Origin: Hemicordylus capensis
Taxonomy: Eukaryota > Chordata > Lepidosauria > Squamata > Cordylidae
Reading direction: 5' to 3'
Assembly: GCF_027244095.1 (NCBI RefSeq)
Contig: NC_069657.1
Location: 149,726,857 to 149,790,856 of the forward strand
Length of the DNA: 64,000 bases
The notes under the pieces are model-generated. The model was not told the DNA's origin, made no database searches, and saw only the letters and a list, made by a program, of their open reading frames with translations. Positions within the stretch are counted from its first letter, which is position 1. Every line of letters starts with the position of its first letter. This document shows, one piece after another, positions 34,546 to 46,885 of this stretch. The position numbers and the translations under genes are program-made.

Positions 34546-35639
34546 GGGAATGATTTAGTGGAATGGAATACGCGGATGAACTTTGTGCATGTGACAGAGG
34601 AATCTATGCACTTGGTGCAGATTTGCTACATCGTGGCAATTGTCTCTGGAATGGGATGGGAGATGTCTTGTAACTTCTTGCAGTGTTGTTTGCAAACTTT
34701 TCATATCAGCTTTTGGCTGGTAGTCAAGGGAGCTATGGAGGTCGTTCTCATGACCAGCCCTACTGGGGGAGGACAGGGATAACTCAGGTAAGGCTGAGAC
34801 GCGCCAGGATCGCTTCTCCCCCGAGTAGCCCTGATCCTAAACCCAGGCAGAAAGTGAGGCAGGAGGACAAGTACACACCTCCTACCTCATTCTCTGGTCA
34901 TCTGGGTGCTCAGGATGCCAGCAGCAACCTTGAGAATAAAGTCTGGGGGAAGGAGTGGCCCCACAGCAGGGAGGTTTCCCATGTACTGTGCTGCTCCTGC
35001 CTTCCCTCAACCCTCCCCACTTTGGTCGTGAGAATGACCTTCTAGTCTACCTTCCTTTCCACTCCCCCTCTCCCACCACTGGAGAAATATTATCCATCTA
35101 TTGACTCTTTCCACCAATGGGCCAGCTTCCCTTAGGCAAATAGCAAGACTAATAACCACATGGAGAGTGGCATAATGAGAGGCAGATAACAACAACAACT
35201 TTGCATTTATACAGCATATTTTTGAGTGAAAAGTACTTCACTTTGCTATCTCAGATGGGGGAGATCTCTTAGGCGTTTTCTGGATTATGAGATTTGCAAT
35301 GGTTAATGTGTTGCAAACTGTGACCAAATAGTACAACGATTTCAAAATAAGAGTAAAGGGTTGTTTAATGCTTCGTTGTAAGCTGGTGGCTATTCATATT
35401 TTCTGTCCGCTGAAATGTATTTTCCAGGCAGGAGTGTCCATATTCTCATTGAAATGCATTTATCTGCCCCTCCTCCTGCTCCATTTGGGCCAATGGAGTC
35501 ATGGAGTATGTGTGACGTGATGACCTTTTTCTTAATATATAATTTATCTGCTGCTTTGTGCTAATCCACCAGCGAGGGAAAGCGCTGTTCCAAAATAAAA
35601 CCTTTCATTGTTGCATCCTTGCGCAAGTGATTCCAGGAT

Positions 35640-35678
<39 letters not shown>

Positions 35679-36484
35679 TTAATTAATTATCGGGCAGGGA
35701 CAAACCTGCCCTTTGCCTTGTAGTAAGCAAGTGGGATTGCACAGAAGTAAATGATTTAGTTCAATGGGCTTCCTCTTCAGTAAAAAGTGCACGAGAAAGG
35801 GTTGGATTCAGAAATCTGCTTAGCTGCTCCCTCTTCCCCTTCGGTGCTGACAAGCTCAAGATATTTTGGAAGCAAGTGGAGGAGGGAGGTGTGTGGTTTG
35901 GGATCTGTGGGGGGAAAGCCAAGACTTCTCCCTGAGTGTTTATCTCTCTATGGTGTGGGGGCAGAGGAAGCAAGCACATGTGGTGGTGGTGGTGGTGGGG
36001 GAACTGTCCATACTGCAAAACACTACAACATATAAAATGCGGGGAAAGGCTCCCTACAATGGAAAAATACAGCTACTTTCCTGCAGTGCATTTACAATGT
36101 TGTAGGGCAAAAGCGCATCATTAAGATTCGGATCAAGACATGGGAAATATGAATGGCACCCCGCTGACAACGCAGTGACACTGATGTGGAAACACAGGCA
36201 ATACAGAGGGGTACTTAGTGGATACATTGTGAGTACATTACAGCATGTAATCTGGAAAATGTACAAATCTCCTCTAGAGTCACTGAAAATTTGATGGGAG
36301 GTTAAATGGACCTGCTCTGGGTCATAAGAAATAAACGATACTGGAGGTGTTTTACAGCAAATGCTGGGGGAAGCATTTGTGACTTACAGATTTAAATCTT
36401 TTGGCATTGCACAGTGATTTCCTCTAACTGATAGGAACACAGGTTGGAATGCTTGCTGTTCTTTCTGTTTTGCTGCCTTTGCAG
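34546..36484. other. Intergenic, no gene recognised
   Basis: Contains a long TTTA microsatellite at about 35640-35685 and a GGT run at about 35978-35999. Open frames here have no recognisable domain. Confidence 0.4.
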
Positions 36485-36689
36485 TGACATTCATATGCTG
36501 GGGAGCATTGTCAAAGCAATGTGGGAAGCATTGCCAGACCTCCAAGCCATGATGAAAAGCTTCTCAGTGCTTTTGAAGTTAGTTAACTATTCCAATAACA
36601 ATAGCCGTACTCGGCTAGTACATACTGTCAGTACTTCTAAGGAGAGCAATATTCCTGCATTTGGCACAGGGGCACAGAACATGCAGTGA
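36485..36689 (+). CDS. Possible terminal exon of an unknown gene
   Basis: A good pyrimidine tract and acceptor (ttctgttttgctgcctttgcag, to 36484) lead into 67 codons: DIHMLGSIVKAMWEALPDLQ and onward to NSRTRLVHTVST, ending MQ and TGA at 36687. The first part could form an amphipathic helix. I recognise no family, no upstream exon and no polyadenylation signal close by. It may be chance or part of a lineage-specific gene. Confidence 0.2.
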
Positions 36690-36769
36690 GTTGCTCTAAA
36701 AATATTCCATGCACACAGGGTGCAGGGGGAGTTCTTATATATATTTCCATGCACACAGGGTGCAGGGGG

Positions 36770-36807
<38 letters not shown>

Positions 36808-37612
36808 CAAGGTAGTGAATGATGAAATAACAGAAAATAATCTTTGCGTGAGCTAAAGGCAGTCTGTGTTACATCTGATGAACTTAAAGAAACCAATAAG
36901 AAAGGATGAACTGAGTTATTATGGCAATTAGAATCACAAGTCTGTAAGAATTTACCATTGAATTGGCCTTCTTTCTTAATAAGAAATGCCCTAGGCTGAA
37001 AGCGTTTGTTAACAAAGGGCATTTCCAGACGTATTCCTTGTAGCACCACCCAGTCAACTTTTGAGCTACAAGCAGAATTGCATTACTACTTCCACGCCAG
37101 TCTAGTGTGTCTTTCTGCACATTTTTAGCACCATCCAAAAATCCAAAAGCCTATGTAAAAAGATGGAATACTGATACTAAGAAGAATTTACATGCATGGT
37201 CATTGCACATCTATACCACTGTTTTTTGAAAATATTTTTTTTAAAAAATCCTCTGGTAAACATTGTGATTATCTAAGCATGGGGAAAGTGCTGGCAGACA
37301 AAACAGATGATAATAATGTTGTTGTGTGAACCCCTCCCTCCCATAAAGCATGAGTGAACAAGGTGTGGCAATCTTGGACTCAACACACCATCTGGAAGTG
37401 TCCACATTTGTTAGTAGTATGTTCACCCTGCCATACATTGTAGGTTTACACTTCAACCTGCAGAGGAAGACCAGGAAATTTATTTTGTCAGAGGATACAA
37501 CCCAATATTTCCTTTTGATCTAAATACACATAAAATTGAACTCTCTTCTCATTCTGTCCATACTGATCACAGCAATACTCACATCTATGCCTTCACAGAA
37601 GAATGTGGCCAG
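36690..37612. other. Intergenic, tandem duplication and GT repeat
   Basis: A unit of about 33 bases (tattccatgcacacagggtg and cagggggagtt) occurs twice, near 36703-36733 and 36744-36773, followed by a GT microsatellite at 36773-36803. No gene seen. Confidence 0.5.
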
Positions 37613-37832
37613 TAACGCAGTGGATAAATGCTTGACTAACAAGCAGAAGGTTGCCGGTTTGAATCCTTGCTGGTACTATATTGGGCCGCAGCGATATAGG
37701 AAGATGCTGAAAGGCATAATCTCATACTGTGTGGGAGGAGGCAATGGGAAACTCCTCCTGTATTCTACCAAAGAAAACCACAGGGCTCTGTGAGGGCCAG
37801 GAGTCAAAATTGACTTGATGGCACACTTTAAC
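37613..37832 (+). mobile_element. Sauria-type SINE
   Basis: tRNA-like head (gcagtggataaatgcttgac, then gccggtttgaatcctt as B box), a core with gcagcgatataggaagatgc and gggaggaggcaatgggaaac, and a BovB-LINE-like 3' end (ggccaggagtcaaaattgac, ttgatggcacactttaac). This is the diagnostic layout of the squamate Sauria SINE and the best single pointer to the host group. Confidence 0.8.
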
Positions 37833-39005
37833 ATTGGTTTGGTTTTTGTGGAAAAGGTAACCCTTCCACAAAGCAGGATAAGATGGTTGCCTGAGGTGCA
37901 GGTACAAAGAGGGGCACAGGGGAGCAGTGCCCCACCACTGCCTTTGGGGCATGATGCTCATTTCCCCTTCCCTTTATCTCTTCTTTCTCTCACTCCAATG
38001 TGAGCTAGGACGCTCCTGTCACTACTGTGTGGCTTGATGGCATAGTTTGAAAGTGCTTGAATGTTGCCATTGCTACCTCAAGAGTATATCCTGAGAATGC
38101 TGAGCATTCACCCACAGATGGGGTGGGCATTGTATTGTCCATCTCAGGCAGCAAAATGTCTTGGACAACCACAGTTTTGAGGTTTCCCATCAGAATCTAT
38201 AGTTAACATCTATCAAAAGCACAGATGAAAGAAACAAAAAAAGTTATATCTTCATAAGACTGCATAATATGCAGTCTGAAGTGGTACAGTAAGTCTAGAA
38301 ATAAGTTTTCCTCATGTTCGTTGTGTGAGAACTAGACCTTAGAATAGCTTAACCAGTGTGGTCTGTGCAACCCATAGCAAACTGTGAAACACTGCTCAAT
38401 TTGGATGATAAACAAAACCACGGGTAGGCTTACCTGAGGTTAACCTCGGAAGCTAAGAATCATGCTGCAGATGATCTAATAGCTGAGGTGTCATTGCCCC
38501 CATCAGCAATCCCCCTCCATCTTCCTTTTCCTCAGAGTGTGTCACTTGCCCAGCAACCATTGGTTGTGAAATGGGGGGGGGCTTGTGGGAGGAGCCTCAG
38601 CACTAACCCCAGGTTGCTGCATTAGGATGGCATGATGGGGTCAGTAGAACTCCGATTCCAGCAACCTGCCCAACTTCAAACTAAGGGTTCAGTCTGTGGT
38701 TTGGAGGTGGCAGCAGAACCAGAGTTGTGGGATTTCCCCACATTTGGACGATAAGGAACACCAACCTCAGGTAAGTGTAATTGTGTTTCCTGAGTAGTTC
38801 TCACATTTACGTCACCCCCAAATGCCAAGGCTTCAATGGCAAAATAATTCTCCTTCTGTACTGGAACCCATTCATTGCAAGCTCCAGCACTTTTTCCATT
38901 TAAGACAGCATGATTACTCATTGCAGTCCAATCTTCTTATCTGTATTCAAAACGTAAGTGGTGCAATTATTCATCTTGCTCTGTCAGTTCTCATGATATT
39001 GTGAC
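37833..39005. other. Intergenic, repeat-like
   Basis: 37880-38165 has inverted ends (gttgcctgaggtgcagg; ccatctcaggcagcaaaatg). 38300-38800 holds a possible large fold-back with gagaactagacc / agtagttctcac ends. Families not named; no gene seen. Confidence 0.3.
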
Positions 39006-39206
39006 CAATGTTCCCTATAAGGCATGTCCATGTGTGCGTGCTCACAAGTGTTTTCATGTCTGCTCCGTTAATTTTAGATCCTGCTTGGGTTGAATCAGAA
39101 AGACTCCACTCTGAATGCACGTGCGCACACACTGCCTTGATACTGGCACCCAAACCAAAACTCATTCCACACACAAATGGGAGGGGGAAAAATAGAGGGA
39201 ACACTG
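39006..39206. mobile_element. hAT MITE (CAGTGTTCCCT family), copy 1
   Basis: 201 bases with ends CAATGTTCCCTATA and, inverted, CAGTGTTCCCTCTA, flanked by a perfect 8-base duplication attgtgac (38998-39005 and 39207-39214). Confidence 0.85.
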
Positions 39207-39214
39207 ATTGTGAC

Positions 39215-40362
39215 ATGTCTTTGTTGCTTCCCCTAGTTTCCCATACACATTTGGAGCAAACAACATGCCCTCCCTTTCTAGGTCCATCATAACCTTGTCT
39301 CATTCTATTTTTTGAAACATATTTACTGCTAATTTACTCTTAGAAATCTCCCATTGTTAATCTCCCCATGGTCTTCTTCTCCATAAATCAAATGTTTATC
39401 ATTTCCAATGGCTGCCTCCCAGAATGGATACACTCACTTATCACACCCTGGCCAAATGTACACAACAAACTGATGTTGGTTTAAAATTATATAAACAAGT
39501 TTATATTGGTTGTATCAATTTCACTGCATGGCTACACCCAAACAATCTTTGGATCTGCAATTTGGTAAGGTGCTGATTATTTTGCTAGAAATAAGTAAAC
39601 CTGTCCCCTCTTCCATTGGCCAGATCATAGATGTGTAATTCCCAGGGTTTAGTTCGAAGATGGGATGATTGTTAATTTGAATTTGCAGTGCAGATAGGCC
39701 TTCTCTCATCCTTGGAATATTAGATCTATGTCATCATTTGCCTGTTCTTAGGTTATCTTCTTCTAAGGCTGCGATTTCAAGGTTCTTTTCATATTGTGCA
39801 CGTTTGTTTGTTTTAAAAAACCCTTTTAGTTCACTAATACAGAATTCCGGAATCGCCACCTTCATGGCATCCTGTCCCCTTGCTGAAGGCAGAGCTCCAT
39901 GTGGTTTGTAGAAAATTATGCTGGATTTCTTCCCTTTTAAAAAATCCTAAAATAATTGGTTGTTGAATTATATCCAGTATATTTTATGTTTTTGTTGTTT
40001 AGAAGTTTGTCCCAGTGGGGATCTTGTAGAGAGTGTGGGGGTTGGAATTAGAAAGGAAAAGAGAGGGAAGGGAGAAGGAGAAAACTGAGTTGTTTCTGAA
40101 TCAACTCTTATTTAAACCTATATAAGATTACTTTGTGTTTTTGAGGGATGCAGCTATAAAAGATCTGGCAATGAGATTCTGCATCAGCTACGTGTGTGAG
40201 CCTGCAAAGCTTGTGAATGTTCCTACAGCTTCATTTCATTGTATTACTGGGCCTACATTCCTGAACTGCTTTCTACTATCACTGCTGCTGATTGGTTCTC
40301 CAGCTTCCTTACCTGCACAACCCCTGAAGGTACTTTTTCCTTATCAATCCTGAACTCTGTTC
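39215..40362. other. Intergenic, no gene recognised
   Basis: A/T-rich, with no coding or repeat signal I can support. Confidence 0.35.
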
Positions 40363-41074
40363 TAGGGGTGTCCGAACTGGTTCAGCTAGTCCAAGTTTGA
40401 ACCAGACTGGCCCCCCAAAATGAGGAGTTGGTCTGAGTTCAAACCGGACCAGCCCTGGTTCAAACAGAACTGATCTGAACAGGTTCGGGGCAATGTTTGT
40501 AAGGGGAAATCCATTGAGGATTCCCCTTTACAAGAAAAGGGGGATTCCCAAAGGGCAGGGAGGAGAGAGGGGAACTTACCTTCCTGCTGGCAGCGGGGGC
40601 TCCTCTAAACCTCACACTAGCCTCCCCAGTAGCAGCCCAGCTGACTGTGGCCCAGTTCAGGCCTCTGTGCAGTAACGGCAGAGCGTGCAACAGACCTCCA
40701 CACCCAGAGCACTGCGCTATCTATTATAGTGGCCTCCATGCTCTGCAGTTACCGCACGGGGGCCCAAACCAGGCCACACCCACTGGCTCAGGCTGCTATT
40801 GAGGAGGCTGGTGGGGCTTTTAGAGGAGCTGCCACAGCCGTCCTGCCGCTGGCAGGAAAGTAAATTCCCCTCACCAACCCACCCCACCCTTTGAAAATCA
40901 CCCTTTGCTTGTAAAGGGGAATCCTCCAAAAATTCTCCTTTACAAGCATTTACCTGAACCAGTCCACATACCAGAGTGGGCCTGGTTCGGCCAGAACCAG
41001 AACAGGACCGGATCGGTTCAAATTCAATTGTAATTCAAACCAAACTGGCCATACAGGTTCCTTGCAAATCCCTA
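40363..41074. mobile_element. Fold-back hAT-like element
   Basis: Ends TAGGGGTGTCCGAACTGG and TGCAAATCCCTA, flanked by ctctgttc (40355-40362) and ctctgttg (41075-41082), a 7-of-8 duplication. Internal arms are inverted (cccctttacaagaaaaggg near 40525; gcttgtaaaggggaatcctc near 40908). There is no transposase frame. Confidence 0.7.
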
Positions 41075-41836
41075 CTCTGTTGTTCACTGGATGCCCATTG
41101 CAGCATGGCTCAGATCCCACTATCACCTTTTTTCTTGTCCACCCCAGGAGAACCTGCTCTTTCCTGGAAACAAAGGAGGTCCTATTTCTGCAATTGCTTC
41201 CTCATTTATATAGACCCTTAAATATACTTCCTCACTATATAGACTGCTTACTCCAGCAAAGCAGAAGCCTATATTGCTTCACTGCTTGAGACCTGAAGGC
41301 CAAATAATATATAATCATTTGCCCTTTCCTGCCACCTTAAAAGGGGATGCCAGTTCTTATGAAGCTGTTCTTCAAGCCTTAGATGATCATTTCAAGCCTA
41401 CTTTGAATGTGATTGTTGAACATTACAAGTTCTATTCTAGATCCCAACTGTCCGGTAACTCTCTTGATCAGTATGTTACAGCACTGCATGCCTTAAGTGC
41501 AACCTGTGAGTTTGCCAACATTACTGATGAACTGAACAGGGATCAGATTGTTTTGAAAACAAACTGCTCCAAACTGCGTGGAAAACTGCGACTTACCTTG
41601 GATAAAATTATAGAGATGACTAGGAGAATGGAAAATGTTTTTCACTGTGCCAGATCGCTCTCTTTGGTACCCCAAAACCAACCTCCTGAAATCCAGGCTG
41701 TTCAGTATAAATCCTTCTAAACCCAATCTTCTCATATGGCACTACCTCAGAAAGTGGCAACCCGGGAAAGGAAGAGCTACCAATGCTACTGATGTGGAGA
41801 TTCTGCCCACAAAGCCAATTTTGCTCACTGTCCTAC

Positions 41837-42032
41837 CAATGTTCTCTCTAATCTTTTTCGTCTGTGTGTGGAATGTGTTTTGTTCTGGGCAGCAGTATCA
41901 CAACAGTGTGAGTGCACATGTATTCAGAGTGGGACCTTCCTGATTAAACTTGAGCGGGGTCTAAAATTAACTGAGCAGACAACAAAAAATGTGTGAGCAT
42001 GCGCAAATGCACACGGCTTAGAGGGAACACTG
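41837..42032. mobile_element. hAT MITE (CAGTGTTCCCT family), copy 2, inside the Gypsy fossil
   Basis: 196 bases with ends CAATGTTCTCTCTAA and inverted CAGTGTTCCCTCTAA. A perfect 8-base duplication tgtcctac flanks it (41829-41836, 42033-42040). Same family as 39006-39206. Confidence 0.85.
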
Positions 42033-42315
42033 TGTCCTACATAGAGGGTCACTTGCAACACATTCAAGAAAAGGGGACTGTTTGCTAAGGTTTGCAAGTC
42101 CATTACTGATTCACCATAAGATAAAGATGAGGCAGATGAACCACTTCCTGTCAGCATTTTAAGTGTGACAGAATCAGAGCCTGCTTCTCCACATTGTAAC
42201 GTTAAACTTAATGGCCATGAAGTGTGGATGCTGGCTGATTCTGTTTCTCCGTACACTTTCATTTCCCATCTACTTTGCAAGAGCTCCTTACTCCATCAGA
42301 TCTGCACCCGCAGCC

Positions 42316-42841
42316 TGTTGGAGATGGAGTTCCTGTGCATTGACCTTTTGCATCAACTATCCTAATGACCACTAGAGGCATTGGGAGTAGAGGTAATGAG
42401 TGAGGGTCTCCTTACCTGTCCTTGCTTGCCTCTACTCTATGACCCCTGCCTTGTCTCTTCAGGTATTTCCTGTGGGGAGTCAGTCCTCTTCCTTTCCTCT
42501 TAGAGAGTAGATGGAGACATAAAAGTAAAGGTAAAGTGTGCTGTCAAGTCACTTTCCACTACTGGCAACCAGAGTCCTATGGTTGTTTAGGTCTTTCCTA
42601 TCTCAAATGTAAAGGTAAAGTGTGCCATCAAGTCAGTTTCAACTCCTGGCGACCACAGAGCACATGCACTTCAGGTAGAATACATGCACTTCACCAATAA
42701 ACCTATTTAGTTTAGATTGTACAACAGTCTCCATGTGTGTTCTTTAAATAGCTGCAGACTAAACTCAGCACTCTAATCTGTAACTGGAGTAGGTAGCTTC
42801 CTTTTTTGGCGCTTTGCTGAATAATTACAAACCCCAATACA
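42316..42841 (+). mobile_element. LTR, family 1, copy c, inside the Gypsy fossil (fossil)
   Basis: Starts TGTTGGAGATGGAG and ends accccaataca. It aligns with the solo LTRs at 20754 and 32297, with two BovB/Sauria-SINE-tail pieces inserted (about 42525-42585 and 42606-42660, both minus strand, carrying taaaggtaaagtgtgc). Flanking 5-mers do not match. It sits between the protease-like and RT parts of the Gypsy element, which makes it probably an insertion. Confidence 0.6.
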
Positions 42842-43799
42842 ACTTTCAGATATCCACTCGTAGGGATATGGAGGCTCCCCTATTGCCATGACACTTCACT
42901 GAATACAAAGGATGTACTACAGAAGGGAAAGTGTATGTGTCACCAAAAAATAAGTCTTAATATTGGGCTGGAAACATCAGAAAGATGATCAGAAACATCT
43001 GTGGATCATATTAGACCCAAATAGCACAGAACCTGTATTACATATGCTAGATGTAGATGGAGCATCCATATGCTGATAAGATTGCTGATTTCTCAGACGT
43101 ATTTGCTGATATTCCTGGCACTGCCATACATTTCAAACATAACATTCAGATGAAGGCAAGTGCAACACAACACAAAGCAAGTACCTGTACAACACAAAGC
43201 AAGGAAGGTATCCATAGCATTGCAGCAACCACTTAGGAGCTCTTAAGACTACAACATGCTTGCTGATATCATAGAACCTGTTGATTCATCAGAATGGGTC
43301 TCTCCTATTGTTCTTTTGAAGAAATCAAAATGTACATTTATGTACATTTTGAATGTGCATAAATAAAAGATGTGAACTCTAACATGGAAGTGGATTGTCA
43401 TCCATTATCTCATATCAATGAAATGTTGCTTACTCTGAAAGAGGCTTCACTGATCACAACTTTGGACTTTTCTTTGGCCTGCTCTCAAATTCTTCTGCTC
43501 AGAAGTGCTCACGAATACACAGCCTTCATTAAAAAGACATCCAGAGGGTCTTTTTCAACACAAAAGATTGCCCTTTGGATTAGCCTCTGCAGATTCAGTA
43601 TTCAAAGAATGATGCATACAGTTTTTTGGACTATGGATGGCATCACATACTTTCAGGATGACATTCTAGTGAATGGCAAAAACAATGAGGAGCATGATGC
43701 TAAACTGACAGAAGTCTTAAGAAAACTCTGACAACATAGACTTACTATCTCTGCAGAGAAATGTCAGTTTTGCACACACTAGGTGATGTACTTGGATAT

Positions 43800-43910
43800 A
43801 CAATATTTATATACTTATTTGACATATTTGTATACCACACAAAACTAATGTCTCTGGGTGGTTTACAATATCTCAGAGTGGTGTACATCCCAAAACAGAC
43901 TTGGTGAAAG
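43800..43910 (-). mobile_element. L2/CR1 3'-end fragment inside the Gypsy fossil
   Basis: Contains gtataccacacaaaactaat and tctctgggtggtttacaat, a common reptile LINE 3' UTR in antisense. Confidence 0.5.
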
Positions 43911-45239
43911 CTATCAGGAAGCATCAAATATGGTTTGGATGCTGTCTTGATCCAGCAAAAAAGGGACAGGGAAGTTAGTTGCTTTTGCTTCCAGAGTGCT
44001 TACTGCATCAGAGAAGATGTATTCTGTTATTGAAAAAGAAGCTCTAGCATGTTTCTGGGCAATGAGGCACTTCAGAACTTACTTGTGGGGCAGAAAATTC
44101 ACTTTATGGTCAGACCATAAACCCCTATCTGCTTTCTTCACTATTTGGGCATCAAGTCAAGCAAGAATAGCCAAATGGATCACCAGACTTATGGACTTCT
44201 ATTTCCATGTGAAATATCTGCCAGGTATTCAGAACACAACTGCAAGTTGTTTATCTCGACTTGCACTTCCAGGCCAAGATGAGATCCCAGAAGACAAGGA
44301 TGAAGGAGTCAATTGTGCAGATAGCTTCATCCACTCATGAAGTAAACACGTTTTCTGAATGGAAAGTGACCCTCACAGCCGATCAAGTACTTACTGAACT
44401 TAAACCTTAAATAACTAATGAATGGTCACACAAAAACAAGGTATCTGAACATCTTCAACCATACATGTACATAGCAAGTGAGCTGTCTCTTCTCAGTGAG
44501 CTGGTGCTGAGGACTGATTGTTTGGTGGTGCCAACCTCCTTACAAGCAAAAGTGATCAGAATTGCCCATGAAAGTCACTGGAGCACGAGCTTGACTAAAA
44601 AGCGATTCAGATAATATTTTTGGTGGCCAGGTATAGACAAACACATTGAAAATGTAAACAGGCGCTCTATGGCTTGTGCTGTATTGACAAGTTGCAGAAG
44701 AATTTTGCCACCCCCTTGACTCCAGTAGAGTATCCCAGTGGTCTTTGGTGGGGGGCGGGAACATACTCTGGCTATAATGGGGCCTTTTGATAACCAGCCC
44801 ACAAACCAAACGGTTTTTATACTGATGGTGGATAACTATTCCAGGTGATCAGAAGTTTAATTTGCTGACAACATTGCTAAAAACAAGGTAATCCAATTCA
44901 TGGCTGCTGCAGGTTTTTTTTTAAATGAGAGTAGGTCTTCCTAAAGCATTAGTGACTGACAATGGAACACAGCTCACCTCATTTGAAATGGAGCAATATT
45001 TGCATAACCATGGGATAAAACACAAGACTATTTCCTTGTACCATCCTTGAGGGAATGGCTTAGTGGAAAGAATGATTAGTGAAAGAAAGTTTACAACTGG
45101 CTACTACGTAACACCAATCCTGGAAAGAGGCAATCTGTGAAACTCTATTTGCTTATTGAACTACACAACAGAAAAATCACCTTTTGAACTGCTAAGAGGA
45201 TGCAAAGCTATCACCAAATTTTCACAATGGCAACAACTA

Positions 45240-45395
45240 AGAACATAAGAACAGCCCTGCTGGATCAGGCCCAAAGCCCATCAAGTCCAGCATCCTGTTT
45301 CACACAGTGGCCCACCAGATGCCACTGGGAGCCTACAGGCAGGAGTTGAGGGCATGCCCTCTCTCCTGCCATTACTCCTCTGCAGCTGGTATTGC
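45240..45395 (-). mobile_element. CR1 3'-end fragment
   Basis: agaacataagaacagccctg, CTGGATCAGGCCCAAAGC, then ggcatgccctctctcctgcc: the antisense CR1 3' end, lying between the Gypsy integrase and the L1 fragment. Confidence 0.65.
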
Positions 45396-46590
45396 AACCC
45401 ACACATATTGATAGGTAAACAGCCAATTTTATGGAAACATTGGGTAGAAAAAGGAATCAGTCAGTTATCACAGATGATAAATGAAGGTGATAACTACAAA
45501 CCCTTCAGACTCTTGCAAGAGGAGTTCGATTTACCACCAGCAAGTGCCTGGCAGTATATGCAATTGAAACATAGTATATCTGCACAATTCAGACTGGATG
45601 CCCTGGCAGCTCCAGCAACTCCAAATATATTAGTGCATGCCATTAAGATGTCCTTTCTCCCAAAACTAAATAAATACCTATATGCCTTTGAGCATGGCCA
45701 TGGACCCTGGATTGGATTTACTTGGGGACAAATGGAACCTGGAACTTACAGATAAAGTGTCACCAGCACAATGGCAAGATATTTTAGGTAGTGCTAAATG
45801 CAGCTCTTAAATTGCACCTAGAAACCCTTAAACTGCTAGTCCAACAGAAGATTATTGGACCCCTCTACATCTTAAGCGATTAAAAATGGCCTAATTAACT
45901 AAGTTAGTTCACGTAATAACCTCCCTCTAGAAGCCTTGCATGATGGGACAGTCTAAGAAAATATGTGTTATGTTGGTGTGAATATTATTGCATATCCTTA
46001 CACTAATGGTGTAAGGCTTTTGGAAGGAGGTTATTATATGAATTAACTTAGTGATGGATTCATCTCTTGCACTAAAGGACCTGCAGGTACTATTGGGGTA
46101 TATCCCAACCGACTGGGGACTAAAATCCAGTTCTAAAAAATGGCTGTGGAAGAGCTTACAGGAGATTAATATTTCGGCAACGGAAATCTCCCAATCCCCC
46201 TAGGAGTGAGGATTGGGTGCATGACCTGCTTGAGTTAGCGGCACATGAAAAATCGGCCCTTATAAGAGTAAATAAATTGTATAAATGGTCAGAAATCTGG
46301 GACAACTTCCTTGAACTATTCTTAGAATAAAAACTCCTCTGATCTACCCACATCTACTGGTGCAACGGTGTATATCCCTTCTCCTCTTCCCTCCCTCTCC
46401 TTCTGCTCTCCTTCTCCCTCTTTCTCTTTCCCTCTGTCTCTCCTTTCTTTTCTCATCTCCCCACAACCAGCGCTGACTCAGGAAGGGAAGGTCAGGCTCA
46501 GGGGCAGAGCAGTGGCAGGGACTGGGAAAGATGTTTGTAAAATACAAAATGTAAAAAATAAAAAATAAAAGAAAGAAAGAAATGGAGCAG
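45396..46590 (+). mobile_element. L1-type LINE, 5'-truncated
   Basis: 45396-45755 encodes the C-terminal part of an L1 ORF2-like protein (ILWKHWVEKGISQLSQMI, then FRLLQEEFDLPPASAWQYMQ, like the L1 segment with LQ.EF.IP....YLQL). Further decayed coding lies to about 46330, then a CT-rich 3' UTR (46375-46450) and an A-rich tail (46545-46585). Stops interrupt the frame. It separates the Gypsy integrase from its C-terminal segment. Confidence 0.65.
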
Positions 46591-46885
46591 TTCAATACTT
46601 TCGAGCATATGTACTATGAGAAAAGAGGGAAGGGAGTCTGTTCTTGAGAGAACTGGAGAGAATTTTAATCTTGCTTCCAGTTTTGACCTCACAGAGGAGG
46701 CTAATAAAAGTGATGGGCAATCCTCTTTACCAGAAAGAACATCACTAACAGCTCCTGTGGCAGAGAACCCAAAGCTTAGGAGAAGGGTGTGTGACAGGAG
46801 ATCACCTAAATGACTTCAAGACTTTGTCACTGATGGTGATGCTTTTTAAATCAATTCAGTTCTGATTGTTATAAAGGGGTGGGAT

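Larger units (their letters stand above)
41230..46885 (+). mobile_element. Ty3/Gypsy LTR retrotransposon with nested insertions (fossil)
   Basis: Parts in order: gag-like region about 41280-41720; protease-like region about 42190-42300; reverse transcriptase about 43050-43735 (CHPLSHINEMLLTLKEA, FQDDILV); RNase H about 43980-44340 (SVIEKEALACFWAMRHFRTY); integrase about 44480-45235 (TDNGTQL); and a basic C-terminal segment about 46600-46820. The order fits vertebrate Gypsy elements. Several foreign repeats are inserted in it (see the nested entries). The element is broken, with many breaks, and looks old. Its own LTR borders were not found with confidence; the purine-rich aaaggggtgggatg at about 46874 may mark the 3' polypurine tract. 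Confidence 0.75.
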
